From: Caldifarciminota bacterium
GTDB lineage: Bacteria > Hydrothermota > Tepidihabitantia > Tepidihabitantales > Tepidihabitantaceae
DNA length: 64,000 nt
Reading direction: 5' to 3'
Assembly (NCBI GenBank): GCA_026418295.1
Contig: JAOABP010000001.1
Location: forward strand, 186,001 to 250,000
The notes beneath the pieces are model-generated. The model did not search any database. It worked only from the letters and a program-made list of their open reading frames with translations, and was not told the DNA's origin. Every line of letters begins with the position of its first letter. The stretch's first letter is position 1. Position numbers and translations under genes: made by a program. This document shows, piece by piece, positions 51,601-58,914 of the stretch.

Positions 51601-53337
51601 ATCCTGAGCTGCTCAACTACCTTTGAATTGGGCGTTGACTTGGGCGATCTCGACGTTATCTTTCTGCGTAACGTTCCACCGGAAGCATTCAACTACGCGC
51701 AAAGAGTAGGGCGAGCCGGACGCCGAAGTGGAAATCCGGGGTTTGCAATTACCTTCTGTCGCCGCGCCCCCCATGACCTCTACCATTTCTCTGAACCGGA
51801 ACGGATGCTAAGCGGTAAAGTTCGACCGCCAATTTTGACCCTGTGCAATGAAAAAATCATCACTCGTCATATAGTTGCGCTGACACTTTCTTATTATTTC
51901 CGCACCTTCCCTGAAAGGTTCAAAAATGTGGAAAGCCTGTTTATAGACCTTCAAAATCCCACTGGCGTTACCGATTTCAAATCTTTTCTCAATGAAAACT
52001 GGGATAAGCTGGAAAACTCCATCAGAGCGATTGTTCCCGATAGTCTAATAAATCACCTCGGATTACACGATAGAAGCTTGGTAGACAGAATCACAGGCAC
52101 CGAAAGTAGATTTGCGCTTGCAGAGGCCGAAATCTCAAGTGACTACAAAACAGTAATTCAACTTGAAGAAATCGCCAAAAACAATAAAAAATATTTGGAC
52201 GCGGAATGGGCACGAAAGAGAGCAGAAACAATCGCATCTGAAGACGTACTTTCCTTTCTCTCCCGTAAGACGGTTATCCCGAAATATGGGTTTCCTGTAG
52301 ATGTTGTTGAACTGGATGTTCAAAGAACCCAGCAAAATAAAGAAGCGTTCGAGGTCCTGCTGCAAAGAGATCTAAGCATCGCAATTTCCGAGTTTGCCCC
52401 GACAAGTAAAATCATAGCGAATAAAAAGTTATGGACATCATACGGACTAAAGAAGGTGGCTGAGAAAATCTGGCCAAAGAGATATTACAAGAAATGCACC
52501 AGACACAACATCTTCATCCACTGGGAAGAAGGAAAAGAAGAACCCGCCACGCCGTGTGGCGATAAATTGCATGCCGCCCGCTACATTATTCCCAGGTTCG
52601 GATTTATAACTGACCGTGACGGGCCCGAGGAACCAAAATCACGAACGGTCCGAGTATTCACCACGCGCCCATATTTTGCTGGTCCGTGTTCTTCCCACGA
52701 ATCAGGAGAAATCTTAGTGCCCCAGCAATCACCAGCCATCAGAATAAAGAAGGCATCTCCAGGCCTTATGGTTGTACTTTGCGAGGGGCAACGTGGAAGG
52801 GGTTTTTATATCTGCAGAGAATGTGGCGCAGGGTTCAAAAAACAAACGGCCAGCCATAATGACCCGTATGGACAAACTTGTTCCGGAACACTTGAACAGG
52901 TGTCACTCGGACATGAATTCGTAACCGACGTCTTACAACTTCAATTCCTTGTCCCCCCAAAAAATGATATTGATTCCGTCTGGTTCGCATATGCACTTGC
53001 ATATGCTTTGGTAGAGGGAGCTGCTGAAGAACTTGAAATACCTCCTTCTGATCTTAACGCAACCGTCGCCTACAGTGCACCTGCCCCCGTACTTCCAATA
53101 ATCATTTATGACGATTTGCCGGGCGGAGCGGGTATTGTTGCGCGCTTGGAAAACGAAGTTGTTCTAAGGGCATGCCTTACTGCTGCCCAGAAACGGGTAA
53201 GCGGAGTATGTGGTTGCGACGAGAACACCAGTTGCTACGGATGCTTAAGAAATTACAGAAACCAGTTCGCGCATGAAAAATTGAAACGGGGACCTGTTTA
53301 TCGTTACTTAGAACAGATACTGTCAAGATTGAAATAG
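48640..53337 (+). CDS. Large DEAD/DEAH helicase with DUF1998 zinc-binding C-terminus
   Basis: Superfamily 2 helicase of 1565 residues. The N-terminus has LCKGPYIEATPVFKRG, then a Q-like motif LYKHQEEAIRRAF, Walker A TGTGSGKTE at 106-114, ILYPMNALANDQ (Ia), VLDEAHQYRGS (DEAH, near 265), CIATSATLVG (III), STTFELGVDLGDLDVIFL (V) and NYAQRVGRAGRRSGN (VI, near 1025). Several CxxC zinc ribbons are inserted (CRECGQ, CIKCGE, CGVCGY, CNLCGR). The end is a DUF1998 module with CDENTSCYGCLRNYRNQFAH. MrfA-type helicases, DISARM DrmA/DrmB and Druantia DruE share parts of this plan, and a two-gene partnership with a large unknown protein recalls Druantia type III. Exact family assignment needs a profile search. 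AT-rich; ends the acquired module. Confidence 0.92.
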   Translation: MNPIELARKVEERYRNYLKTTFYFKDPQLRKSFEDALDSGHLCKGPYIEATPVFKRGKKTSELFSELLGSKPDDGFIKAIGDRHLYKHQEEAIRRAFAGNNVVVATGTGSGKTEVFFYPILLHLYQEFRSGNLGPGVRALILYPMNALANDQKERLGQLCKALKDAGTDFHLTFGQYIGETPEDENDFQRHAHDHLDERREQGNSILKDGQVIHGELVLRSEMRHTPPHILLTNYSMLEYLLLRPDDSPLFDNGNAQWWKFLVLDEAHQYRGSRGIEMAMLMRRLKQRLREGGRKETFCCIATSATLVGQDSDRATVAQFASALFGEKFQKEDIILGDTIAVSDPGPKELSLEDYRWLKDSIDNIDQQDRSRLAEIASRVGVQLSENEKWERAVGRILETDGRSTKLRLMLTGNPVEVPHLANELFPNQPKEERISALTQLVELLIKAKNPESGDPILSARYHIFLRSLEGAFVSLWPENKVFLDRKTIGEETSAFEVALCRECGQHYFVTSKNFKQGKVQEAIRDPNNPDFGVTFLRPIETDEEEVEGNESDRSQNMLFLCIKCGEAQPHQLTCGHNKFIRIVKEAPPEDDDRADQLAKCGVCGYTGAGRDPVREVIHGTDGPHAVIATTLYQNLPEERRKVLAFADGRQEAAFFAWYLESSYRDILNRNLILSAVKTLAQHAPEGLSLKELARELCHIFQDHQIFPPSMGGLDLRREAWIALYRELLTDEQRISLEGVASIRWSIKWPDWFKIPEILKQPPWSLDEREALDLMLLLLDTMRTSGAVELRTESGISLNWNDLNLQASQTRFRIGARGNPRGVKSWDGKGGTRARFLAKLLMKEDPNISKDKALKIAEKTLQAIWESTKQCEERASNSNSRLLLAINDARRLNPDWWRLHLIGDNDTIFQCNLCGRIQALSVRGICARHGCSGMLEPKQLRDLQPNHYRELYNTELPGLMRVEEHTAQLDKEKAREFQREFRNGKIHILSCSTTFELGVDLGDLDVIFLRNVPPEAFNYAQRVGRAGRRSGNPGFAITFCRRAPHDLYHFSEPERMLSGKVRPPILTLCNEKIITRHIVALTLSYYFRTFPERFKNVESLFIDLQNPTGVTDFKSFLNENWDKLENSIRAIVPDSLINHLGLHDRSLVDRITGTESRFALAEAEISSDYKTVIQLEEIAKNNKKYLDAEWARKRAETIASEDVLSFLSRKTVIPKYGFPVDVVELDVQRTQQNKEAFEVLLQRDLSIAISEFAPTSKIIANKKLWTSYGLKKVAEKIWPKRYYKKCTRHNIFIHWEEGKEEPATPCGDKLHAARYIIPRFGFITDRDGPEEPKSRTVRVFTTRPYFAGPCSSHESGEILVPQQSPAIRIKKASPGLMVVLCEGQRGRGFYICRECGAGFKKQTASHNDPYGQTCSGTLEQVSLGHEFVTDVLQLQFLVPPKNDIDSVWFAYALAYALVEGAAEELEIPPSDLNATVAYSAPAPVLPIIIYDDLPGGAGIVARLENEVVLRACLTAAQKRVSGVCGCDENTSCYGCLRNYRNQFAHEKLKRGPVYRYLEQILSRLK

Positions 53338-53540
53338 TATAACTGGGATAAATTCACTTCTCCAATTCTTTGCCTCGATAATCAGTGAATCTATTGTTCG
53401 TATGAACCAAGCAAGATATCAACTTTTTAATACTTAAAATTAAAGTACTAATCTTTATTTTCTCTTACAAAGCTTTAGACGAATTTTCAGTTGCCCCAAG
53501 ATAAACTCCACTGCTAAGTATTTGAACCGCACACTATTTT
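53338..53540. other. AT-rich spacer after the helicase gene
   Basis: About 200 bp without a gene, AT-rich like the module. It ends where GC-rich sequence of the res remnant begins, so the right junction of the replacement lies at its end. No terminal repeat shared with the left junction near 46431 is visible. Confidence 0.55.
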
Positions 53541-53666
53541 ATGAACACACATAGATGGGTCCAGGCGGTCAACCGGCATGGCGGGTTCGGAAAATGGGCG
53601 TTTACGGTCTGCCGGCTGCCTGTCAGACTGGCAGAGAAACTGAAATCAGCAGTCAGCAACCGCTGA
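53541..53666 (+). pseudogene. 3-prime remnant of a type III-like restriction subunit (res)
   Basis: A 41-codon GC-rich frame. Its product MNTHRWVQAVNRHGGFGKWA and following FTVCRLPVRLAEKL look like the extreme C-terminus of type III-like Res helicase-nucleases (also BPTD_3080-type), which end in a RWVxAVNNHGGFGRWAF-like phrase. The frame is closed by a stop 7 codons before the ATG, so the rest of the gene is gone. Together with the mod remnant at 46234-46437 it gives the two outer ends of a mod-res pair with the same orientation and order. Confidence 0.65.
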
Positions 53667-53709
53667 GCAGACCCGGATTCAAGCAAAATTCAGAAAGATG
53701 AAGTTGAGC

Positions 53710-54264
53710 TTAGGCTGAAAACGGATTTGATTTCACCCCTGCCCCGAGTTCCCAGCCCGCCTCAAGCGCTCTGGTGTTGAGGTCCAGATACTGTTTCGGC
53801 ACCCGGCTGGAGACCGCCTTTTTGAGCGACTCGAGGCTGACCAGCCCGGTAATCTTGGCAATCGCACCGAGGGTGAGGATGTTGGTGAACAGTTCCCTGC
53901 CCAGTTTTTCCCGGGCGGTCCGGGAAAGGGGCAGGCAGACCGTCTGGGGATGGGGACACTCCCGGACATAGAACTCGTCAATGATTGCCAGGCCGCGGTG
54001 TTTGAGGTCGGGGAGGTATTTGTCAATCGCCTGCTGGCTCAGACCGACAAGCAGGTCCAGTTTCCGGCATTTGGGATAGAGGATCGGACCGTCCGCAAGG
54101 ATGACATCAGCCCGTGAGGCACCGCCCCGGGCTTCCGGTCCGTAGCTCTGGGTCTGGACCGCATACCAGCCCTCATAAACCCCGGCCGCCTCGGCGAGGA
54201 TGACACTTGCCAGAATCACCCCCTGTCCGCCGGTGCCCGCAAGCCGGATTTCAAATTTCTTCAT
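53710..54264 (-). CDS. korC: 2-oxoacid:ferredoxin oxidoreductase gamma subunit
   Basis: Gamma subunit, 184 residues, last gene of the kor operon. It begins FEIRLAGTGGQGVILASVILAE, the hallmark GxGGQG motif, and has YGPEARGGASRADVIL and the later IDEFYVREC. With KorA, KorB and KorD it oxidatively decarboxylates a 2-oxoacid, probably 2-oxoglutarate, to the acyl-CoA and reduces ferredoxin, or runs in reverse for CO2 fixation. It overlaps korB by 4 bp. Confidence 0.93.
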   Translation of the reverse strand: MKKFEIRLAGTGGQGVILASVILAEAAGVYEGWYAVQTQSYGPEARGGASRADVILADGPILYPKCRKLDLLVGLSQQAIDKYLPDLKHRGLAIIDEFYVRECPHPQTVCLPLSRTAREKLGRELFTNILTLGAIAKITGLVSLESLKKAVSSRVPKQYLDLNTRALEAGWELGAGVKSNPFSA

Positions 54265-55085
54265 TCCCTTGCCCTTTCCCGGACCGACTGGTAAAGCTCG
54301 GTATAGGGCGGAACCTCCTGCTGGTCATGGAGCACGCCGATGACGAATCTGTCTTTGACCTGCCAGGGATCCGGCACCTTGCTGACATCAACCGAACGGC
54401 TCTTGAGCCACTCCAGCATCTTGACCGCATCGCCGATGCCCTGATATCTGCCATAGAAGGTCGGACACTGGGAGATGACCTCAACCACGCTGAACCCCTT
54501 CTTGTTGAGCGCCAGCTCAATCATCTTCTTGAGGTGGGCGACATGGAAGGTGGTGCTGCGGGCAACAAACATCGCACCCGCCGCCTTGGCGATGAAGCAG
54601 ACATCAAATGACCGTTCCACATTGCCGAAGGGTGCGGTGGACGCCTTTTCGTGGGTCGGGGTGGTGGGTGAATACTGACCGCCGGTCATACCGTAGGTGA
54701 AGTTGTTGACGACAATCACGGTGATGTCCAGGTTGCGCCGGGCGGTGTGGATGAAGTGGTTGCCGCCGATCGCCATGATGTCGCCATCACCGCCGATCAC
54801 CACCACCTTGAGCTCAGGCTTTGCCAGCTTGACCCCGGTCGCTGCGGGCAGGGCTCTGCCGTGCAGGGTGTGGAAGGTGTCGCAATCCAGATAGCCCGGG
54901 ACCCGGGAGGAACAGCCGATCCCGGAGATGACACACAGCTCATCCTGACTGATGCCGAGGTCCAGAAACGCCCGGACCATTGTGCCCATAATCGTGCCGA
55001 TGCCACAGCCCGGACAGAGGATATGGGGAAACCGCTCATCAAGCCGGAAGAAGTTGAGGAACCGGTCCTGAGTGATGTCAATCAT
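54261..55085 (-). CDS. korB: 2-oxoacid:ferredoxin oxidoreductase beta subunit
   Basis: TPP-binding beta subunit, 274 residues. Features include ILCPGCGIGTIMGTMVRAFL, GIGCSSRVPGYLDCDTFHTL, the TPP/metal region VVIGGDGDIMAIGGNHFIHT with NNFTYGMTGGQYSPTTPT, and the closing TFYGRYQGIGDAV segment. This is the short beta form typical of KorB, lacking an extra cluster domain. Starts overlap those of its neighbours by 4 bp (ATGA) on both sides. Confidence 0.94.
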   Translation of the reverse strand: MIDITQDRFLNFFRLDERFPHILCPGCGIGTIMGTMVRAFLDLGISQDELCVISGIGCSSRVPGYLDCDTFHTLHGRALPAATGVKLAKPELKVVVIGGDGDIMAIGGNHFIHTARRNLDITVIVVNNFTYGMTGGQYSPTTPTHEKASTAPFGNVERSFDVCFIAKAAGAMFVARSTTFHVAHLKKMIELALNKKGFSVVEVISQCPTFYGRYQGIGDAVKMLEWLKSRSVDVSKVPDPWQVKDRFVIGVLHDQQEVPPYTELYQSVRERARE

Positions 55086-56188
55086 ATTGCGGCAACTATC
55101 TCCTCCGGAGTGAGCATCTCGCCGTCATAGCGCTGAACCGAAACCACCGAAACATTCAGGTTGACGGTCCGCTCCACCTCGCGGTAGAGCTGTCCCTGGT
55201 TCATCTCGGGCACGATCACCCGCCGTGCCGAGCGCAATAGCCCGATCAGCCGCTGGCTGGGAAAGGGCCAGAGCATGCGCAGGCGCAGGATGCCGATTCT
55301 CCGGCCGGTCTTGAGCTCAACCTGATGCTTTGCCTCCATGGCAGAACGGGCAGCACTGCCATAGCAGACAATCACCGTCTCTGAACCCAGGTCCTGATAG
55401 TCCAGGTCCCAGAGCCAGCTCCGGTTGTCCTCAATCTTTGCCCGGAGCCGGTCCAGGTTCCACTTGATAATCTCAGGCTCGTCGGTGGGAAAGCCGTCCT
55501 TGCGATGGGTCAGGCCCGTGAGGTGAATCCGGTAGCCCTCACCGAAGCTGGCGATTGCAGCATCATAGTTGTTGGTATCGTCATAATGGTAATACTCTTC
55601 ACGCACCGGCTTGGGTTTTGCCGGCTGCCACAGTTTCACCTCTTCGGGCAGTTCCACCACCTCCCGCATATGGCCCACAATCTCATCCATCAGTACAATC
55701 ACCGGTATCCGGAGCCGTTCCGAGATGTTGACCGCCTCAACCGTCAGGTCAAAGCATTCGCGCACACTCCAGGGGCAGAGGGCAACGATCGGGTGATCCC
55801 CATGGGTGCCGTAGCGTGCCTGCATCACATCCGCCTGCGAGGTGCGGGTCGGAGTGCCGGTTGCGGGTCCGCCCCGCATCACATTGACAATGATGCAGGG
55901 CAGTTCTGCCATCACCGAATAGCCGATTCCCTCCTGCATCAGGGAAAAGCCCGGACCCGAGGTGGCGGTCATCGCCTTCAAGCCGGCAGCGGTTGCGCCG
56001 TTCATACAGCAGATTGAACCGATCTCATCCTCCATCTGAATGAAGGTCCCGCCCACTCTGGGCAGTTCCCGCGCCAGGTATTCGGCAATCTCGGTTGAAG
56101 GGGTAATCGGATAGCCGGCAAAGAACCGCACCCCGGCACGGATCGCACCGATGGCACAGGCTTCGTTACCGGAAAGGAGCTGCCTCAT
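55082..56188 (-). CDS. korA: 2-oxoacid:ferredoxin oxidoreductase alpha subunit
   Basis: Alpha subunit, 368 residues, carrying the pyrimidine-binding domain of the TPP site and the substrate-facing domain. Its signature is LSGNEACAIGAIRAGVRFF with AGYPITPSTEIAEYLARELP, then EDEIGSICCMNGATAAGLKA, TATSGPGFSLMQEGIGY and ARYGTHGDHPIVALCPWSV. These fit KorA (2-oxoglutarate-type) better than the pyruvate enzyme. ATG 56186-56188 is the start; the frame stays open upstream into korD but without a better start. Confidence 0.93.
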   Translation of the reverse strand: MRQLLSGNEACAIGAIRAGVRFFAGYPITPSTEIAEYLARELPRVGGTFIQMEDEIGSICCMNGATAAGLKAMTATSGPGFSLMQEGIGYSVMAELPCIIVNVMRGGPATGTPTRTSQADVMQARYGTHGDHPIVALCPWSVRECFDLTVEAVNISERLRIPVIVLMDEIVGHMREVVELPEEVKLWQPAKPKPVREEYYHYDDTNNYDAAIASFGEGYRIHLTGLTHRKDGFPTDEPEIIKWNLDRLRAKIEDNRSWLWDLDYQDLGSETVIVCYGSAARSAMEAKHQVELKTGRRIGILRLRMLWPFPSQRLIGLLRSARRVIVPEMNQGQLYREVERTVNLNVSVVSVQRYDGEMLTPEEIVAAI

Positions 56189-56430
56189 TTCTTTTTTGCC
56201 GGTGTGACAAAGATTGCCAGGTCCGGACAGCGCAGTTCGCACATCCGGCAACCAATGCACCGCTCCGGATACACAACCGCAATCCGGAACCGCTCATCCA
56301 GTCCCAGGGTCTGAGTTGGACAGAAGTTAATACAGATTCTGCATCCCTTGCAGAAGTGTTTAATTAACCGGTGCTTATGTCCCTTTGGTCCTGTGATCTC
56401 CACCGGCTCCTCAAGGAGAAACTTCTTCAT
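56185..56430 (-). CDS. korD: 2-oxoacid:ferredoxin oxidoreductase delta (ferredoxin) subunit
   Basis: Two-cluster ferredoxin subunit of 81 residues. Both 4Fe-4S motifs are complete: CKGCRICINFCPTQTLGL and CIGCRMCELRCPDLAIF. It collects electrons from the TPP subunits. It follows the deaminase gene by 2 bp and overlaps korA by 4 bp, so the four kor genes belong to a longer message that starts at purA. Confidence 0.93.
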   Translation of the reverse strand: MKKFLLEEPVEITGPKGHKHRLIKHFCKGCRICINFCPTQTLGLDERFRIAVVYPERCIGCRMCELRCPDLAIFVTPAKKK

Positions 56431-56432
56431 TG

Positions 56433-56912
56433 CTAATAGGGTCTGCCTGAACCGAGCTGTTTCCAGAGTTCAAACAGGCGCCGGCACTCCTGCTCCATGA
56501 AGCCGGGAACAAGCTCAGGCGGAGCCGGGTTATACCGGTTGAGCGTCTCGTTGGAAACTGGCAGTTCGTTAAATCCCGCATTGCGGGCATCCTCAATCCG
56601 GGCACCGAAGATGATCCGGCTTACCCTTGCCCAGTGTGCTGCGGTATAGCACATCGGACAGGGCTCGCAGGTGGTGTAAAGCTCGGTGCCGGAAAGGTCA
56701 ATTGTCTTGAGCTGGTGGCAGGCGGTCCGGAGCGCATTGATCTCCGCATGGGCGGTCGGGTCGGTATCATGCCAGACCGTGTTGTGGGCGCGGGCAATCA
56801 CCCTGCCATCTTTAACCAGCACACAGCCGAACGGTGCCTGACCGTTCTCAATCGCCCTTAGTGCCTGCTCAATCGCCAGGTTCATCGCGGTGTTTCGGTC
56901 AATCTCCGGCAC
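56433..56912 (-). CDS. Guanine deaminase-like nucleoside/base deaminase
   Basis: Zinc-dependent cytidine-deaminase-fold enzyme of 159 residues. Ligands are in TAHAEINALR (HAE) and TTCEPCPMCYTAAHW (PCxxC). The long C-terminal part NRYNPAPPELVPGFM, ending with an Arg/Glu-rich helix, matches Bacillus-type guanine deaminase better than tRNA adenosine deaminase TadA. It would convert guanine to xanthine. Its position after purA and hypB in one message is in line with a purine role. Confidence 0.82.
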   Translation of the reverse strand: MPEIDRNTAMNLAIEQALRAIENGQAPFGCVLVKDGRVIARAHNTVWHDTDPTAHAEINALRTACHQLKTIDLSGTELYTTCEPCPMCYTAAHWARVSRIIFGARIEDARNAGFNELPVSNETLNRYNPAPPELVPGFMEQECRRLFELWKQLGSGRPY

Positions 56913-56914
56913 GG

Positions 56915-57595
56915 CTATTCCCTTTTCCGGGCTGTTTTCCTGTGGAATCTTTTCAGCGCACCCTCCAGCCAGTCAAACCACTCCCTGAGTCCGGCGCCGG
57001 TGCGGCAGGAAAGCTGAATGATCGGCACCCTGGGCTTGAGTCTGCGCACCGCCCGGCTGAACTGCTCAATGCTGAAGTCAACATGGGGCAGGAGGTCAAT
57101 CTTGTTGATGATAATCACATCCGATTTTGAGAACATCAGCGGATACTTCACCGGCTTGTCACTGCCTTCAGGAGTGGAGATGAGCGTAACATTGTAATGG
57201 GCGGGCAGACGGAACTCAGCCGGACAGACCAGATTGCCCACATTTTCAATGATGAGCAGGTCCAGCCCCTCCAGCTCCAGCCGGGCAAACACCGGTTCCA
57301 GCATCATGCCGTCAAGATGGCAGGCACCCTGGGTGTTGAGCTGGGTGCAGCCCGCACCCTGAGCCACCACCCGGCGCGCATCCAGATCCCCCTGAATGTC
57401 CCCTTCAATCACCCAGAGCCGGTAGCGGTCCTTGAGCGCCTGAACGGTCCTTTCAACCAGACTGGTCTTGCCCGCACCCGGTCCGGACATGATGTTGATG
57501 CTTAAAACCCGGTGCCGGTTGAGCAGGCTGAGCTGTTTTTCTGCCAGGGCATCGTTTGACGCCAGAATCCGCTGCATCATCCGGATTTCAGCCAT
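56915..57595 (-). CDS. hypB: Hydrogenase nickel incorporation protein HypB
   Basis: Metal-binding GTPase that inserts nickel into NiFe hydrogenases, 226 residues. The P-loop is GPGAGKTSLVERTVQALKD; GDIQGDLDARRV, GACHLDGMML and the metal-site cysteine in IENVGNLVCPAEF follow, then the guanine motif INKIDLLPHVDF. The His-rich N-terminal nickel store of some HypB proteins is absent. No hydrogenase structural gene or hypA is in the window, so its target is encoded elsewhere. It overlaps the end of purA by 19 bp and precedes the deaminase by 2 bp. Confidence 0.95.
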   Translation of the reverse strand: MAEIRMMQRILASNDALAEKQLSLLNRHRVLSINIMSGPGAGKTSLVERTVQALKDRYRLWVIEGDIQGDLDARRVVAQGAGCTQLNTQGACHLDGMMLEPVFARLELEGLDLLIIENVGNLVCPAEFRLPAHYNVTLISTPEGSDKPVKYPLMFSKSDVIIINKIDLLPHVDFSIEQFSRAVRRLKPRVPIIQLSCRTGAGLREWFDWLEGALKRFHRKTARKRE

Positions 57596-58878
57596 CTGAG
57601 CCTCCTTGCATCCACAATCACGGTCTGATCCCTTCCGGAGCCGACTGAAACCATTGCCACCGGACAGTCCACAAGCTGGGCGATCTTTTCAATATACCTT
57701 TTTGCCCGGACCGGCAGGTCACCATAGCGCCGGCAGCCCGAAGTCGGCTCGCACCAGCCGGGCAGAGTGATATACTCGGGCTCAAGCCCGTCCGCGAGAA
57801 AAGGATCAAACTCCCGCACCTTTTTCCCCTGATAACGGTAGCCGGTGCCGATTCTGATTTCCGGCAGGGAGTCCAGGACATCAAGCTTGGTGATGACCAG
57901 CGCATTGAGCCGGTTGTAGCGGACCGCAGCCCGGACCAGTCCCGCATCAAACCAGCCGCAGCGCCTGGGTCTGCCGGTGGTGGCACCGTATTCCGCTCCC
58001 AGCTCCCGCAGTTGTTCCCCTTCCCTCTCCTGCAGTTCGGTCGGAAACGGACCCGCGCCTACCCGGGTGGTATAAGCCTTGGCAACTCCGACCGCCTCCT
58101 CAAGCCAGAACGGGCTGATACCACTGCCCAGCGCCGCACCCGCCACCACGGTTGAGGAGGTGGTAACATAGGGGTAGGAGCCGAGATCAATGTCCAGATG
58201 GGTGCCCTGGGCACCTTCAAACAGCACCCGCCGGTCCTGCCGGAGCGCCTGCTCAATCAGCAGGGTGCCGTCAACAATCATCGGCGTCAGCCCGCGGGTC
58301 GCCTCCCAGTATTCGGTCAGGACCTGCTTGAAGTTCAGCGGTTCTGCCTTGTAGACCTCCATCAGCCGGAAGTTGGCAGCTGCCACATTGCGCCGGAGTT
58401 TCTCCTCAAACCGGTCCTCATTGAGCAGATCACCGGCACGGATCCCGATCCGGGCATACTTGTCCCCGTATGCCGGTCCGATGCCTCTGCCGGTAGTGCC
58501 GATTCTGCGGTCTGCCAGCTGTTCCTCCTGAAGCCGGTCCAGAACCCGGTGATAGGGCAGAATCAGATGGGTCCGGCGGTCAATAAACAGCCGTTTTTCC
58601 ACCCGGATACCTTTTTTTTCAATTTCGTCCAGCTCCTCGTTGAGCCGGAAGGGGTCAAGGACACAGCCCAGCCCGATGACACAGCGGGTCCGGGCATATA
58701 GGATGCCGGAGGGCACCTGATGAAATGTGAATCTGCCCCGGGGCGAGCAGACCGTATGACCCGCATTCGGACCGCCCTGGAACCGGACCACCAGCTGGGC
58801 GGTCCGGGCAAGCAGATCAACAATTTTGCCCTTGCCTTCATCACCCCACTGTGTTCCGACAATCGTCAGATTTGCCAT
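57577..58878 (-). CDS. purA: Adenylosuccinate synthetase
   Basis: GTP-dependent enzyme of AMP synthesis joining IMP and aspartate, 433 residues, the normal length. Motifs: VGTQWGDEGKGKIVDLLAR at the start, QGGPNAGHTV with the catalytic His, TTGRGIGPAYGDKYARIGIR in the middle, EGAQGTHLDIDLGSYPYVT and the C-terminal TGRPRRCGWFDAGLV. It is the first gene of the purA-hypB-deaminase-korDABC run. No promoter or ribosome binding site is clear; transcription may come from porV. Confidence 0.97.
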   Translation of the reverse strand: MANLTIVGTQWGDEGKGKIVDLLARTAQLVVRFQGGPNAGHTVCSPRGRFTFHQVPSGILYARTRCVIGLGCVLDPFRLNEELDEIEKKGIRVEKRLFIDRRTHLILPYHRVLDRLQEEQLADRRIGTTGRGIGPAYGDKYARIGIRAGDLLNEDRFEEKLRRNVAAANFRLMEVYKAEPLNFKQVLTEYWEATRGLTPMIVDGTLLIEQALRQDRRVLFEGAQGTHLDIDLGSYPYVTTSSTVVAGAALGSGISPFWLEEAVGVAKAYTTRVGAGPFPTELQEREGEQLRELGAEYGATTGRPRRCGWFDAGLVRAAVRYNRLNALVITKLDVLDSLPEIRIGTGYRYQGKKVREFDPFLADGLEPEYITLPGWCEPTSGCRRYGDLPVRAKRYIEKIAQLVDCPVAMVSVGSGRDQTVIVDARRLRWLKSG

Positions 58879-58914
58879 GAGCCGGATTTCAGGAGGAGCG
58901 CAGTTGTGTCCGCA

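Noticed and set aside
48640-53337. Calling the AT-rich module DISARM or a confirmed Druantia
   Set aside because: No methylase, DrmC or DruA-D gene is present, and I cannot align the membrane protein with DruH without tools. The resemblance is reported only as a hypothesis.
56915-57595. HypB as sign of a hydrogenase gene cluster here
   Set aside because: No large or small subunit gene, hypA or protease gene is found within the window.
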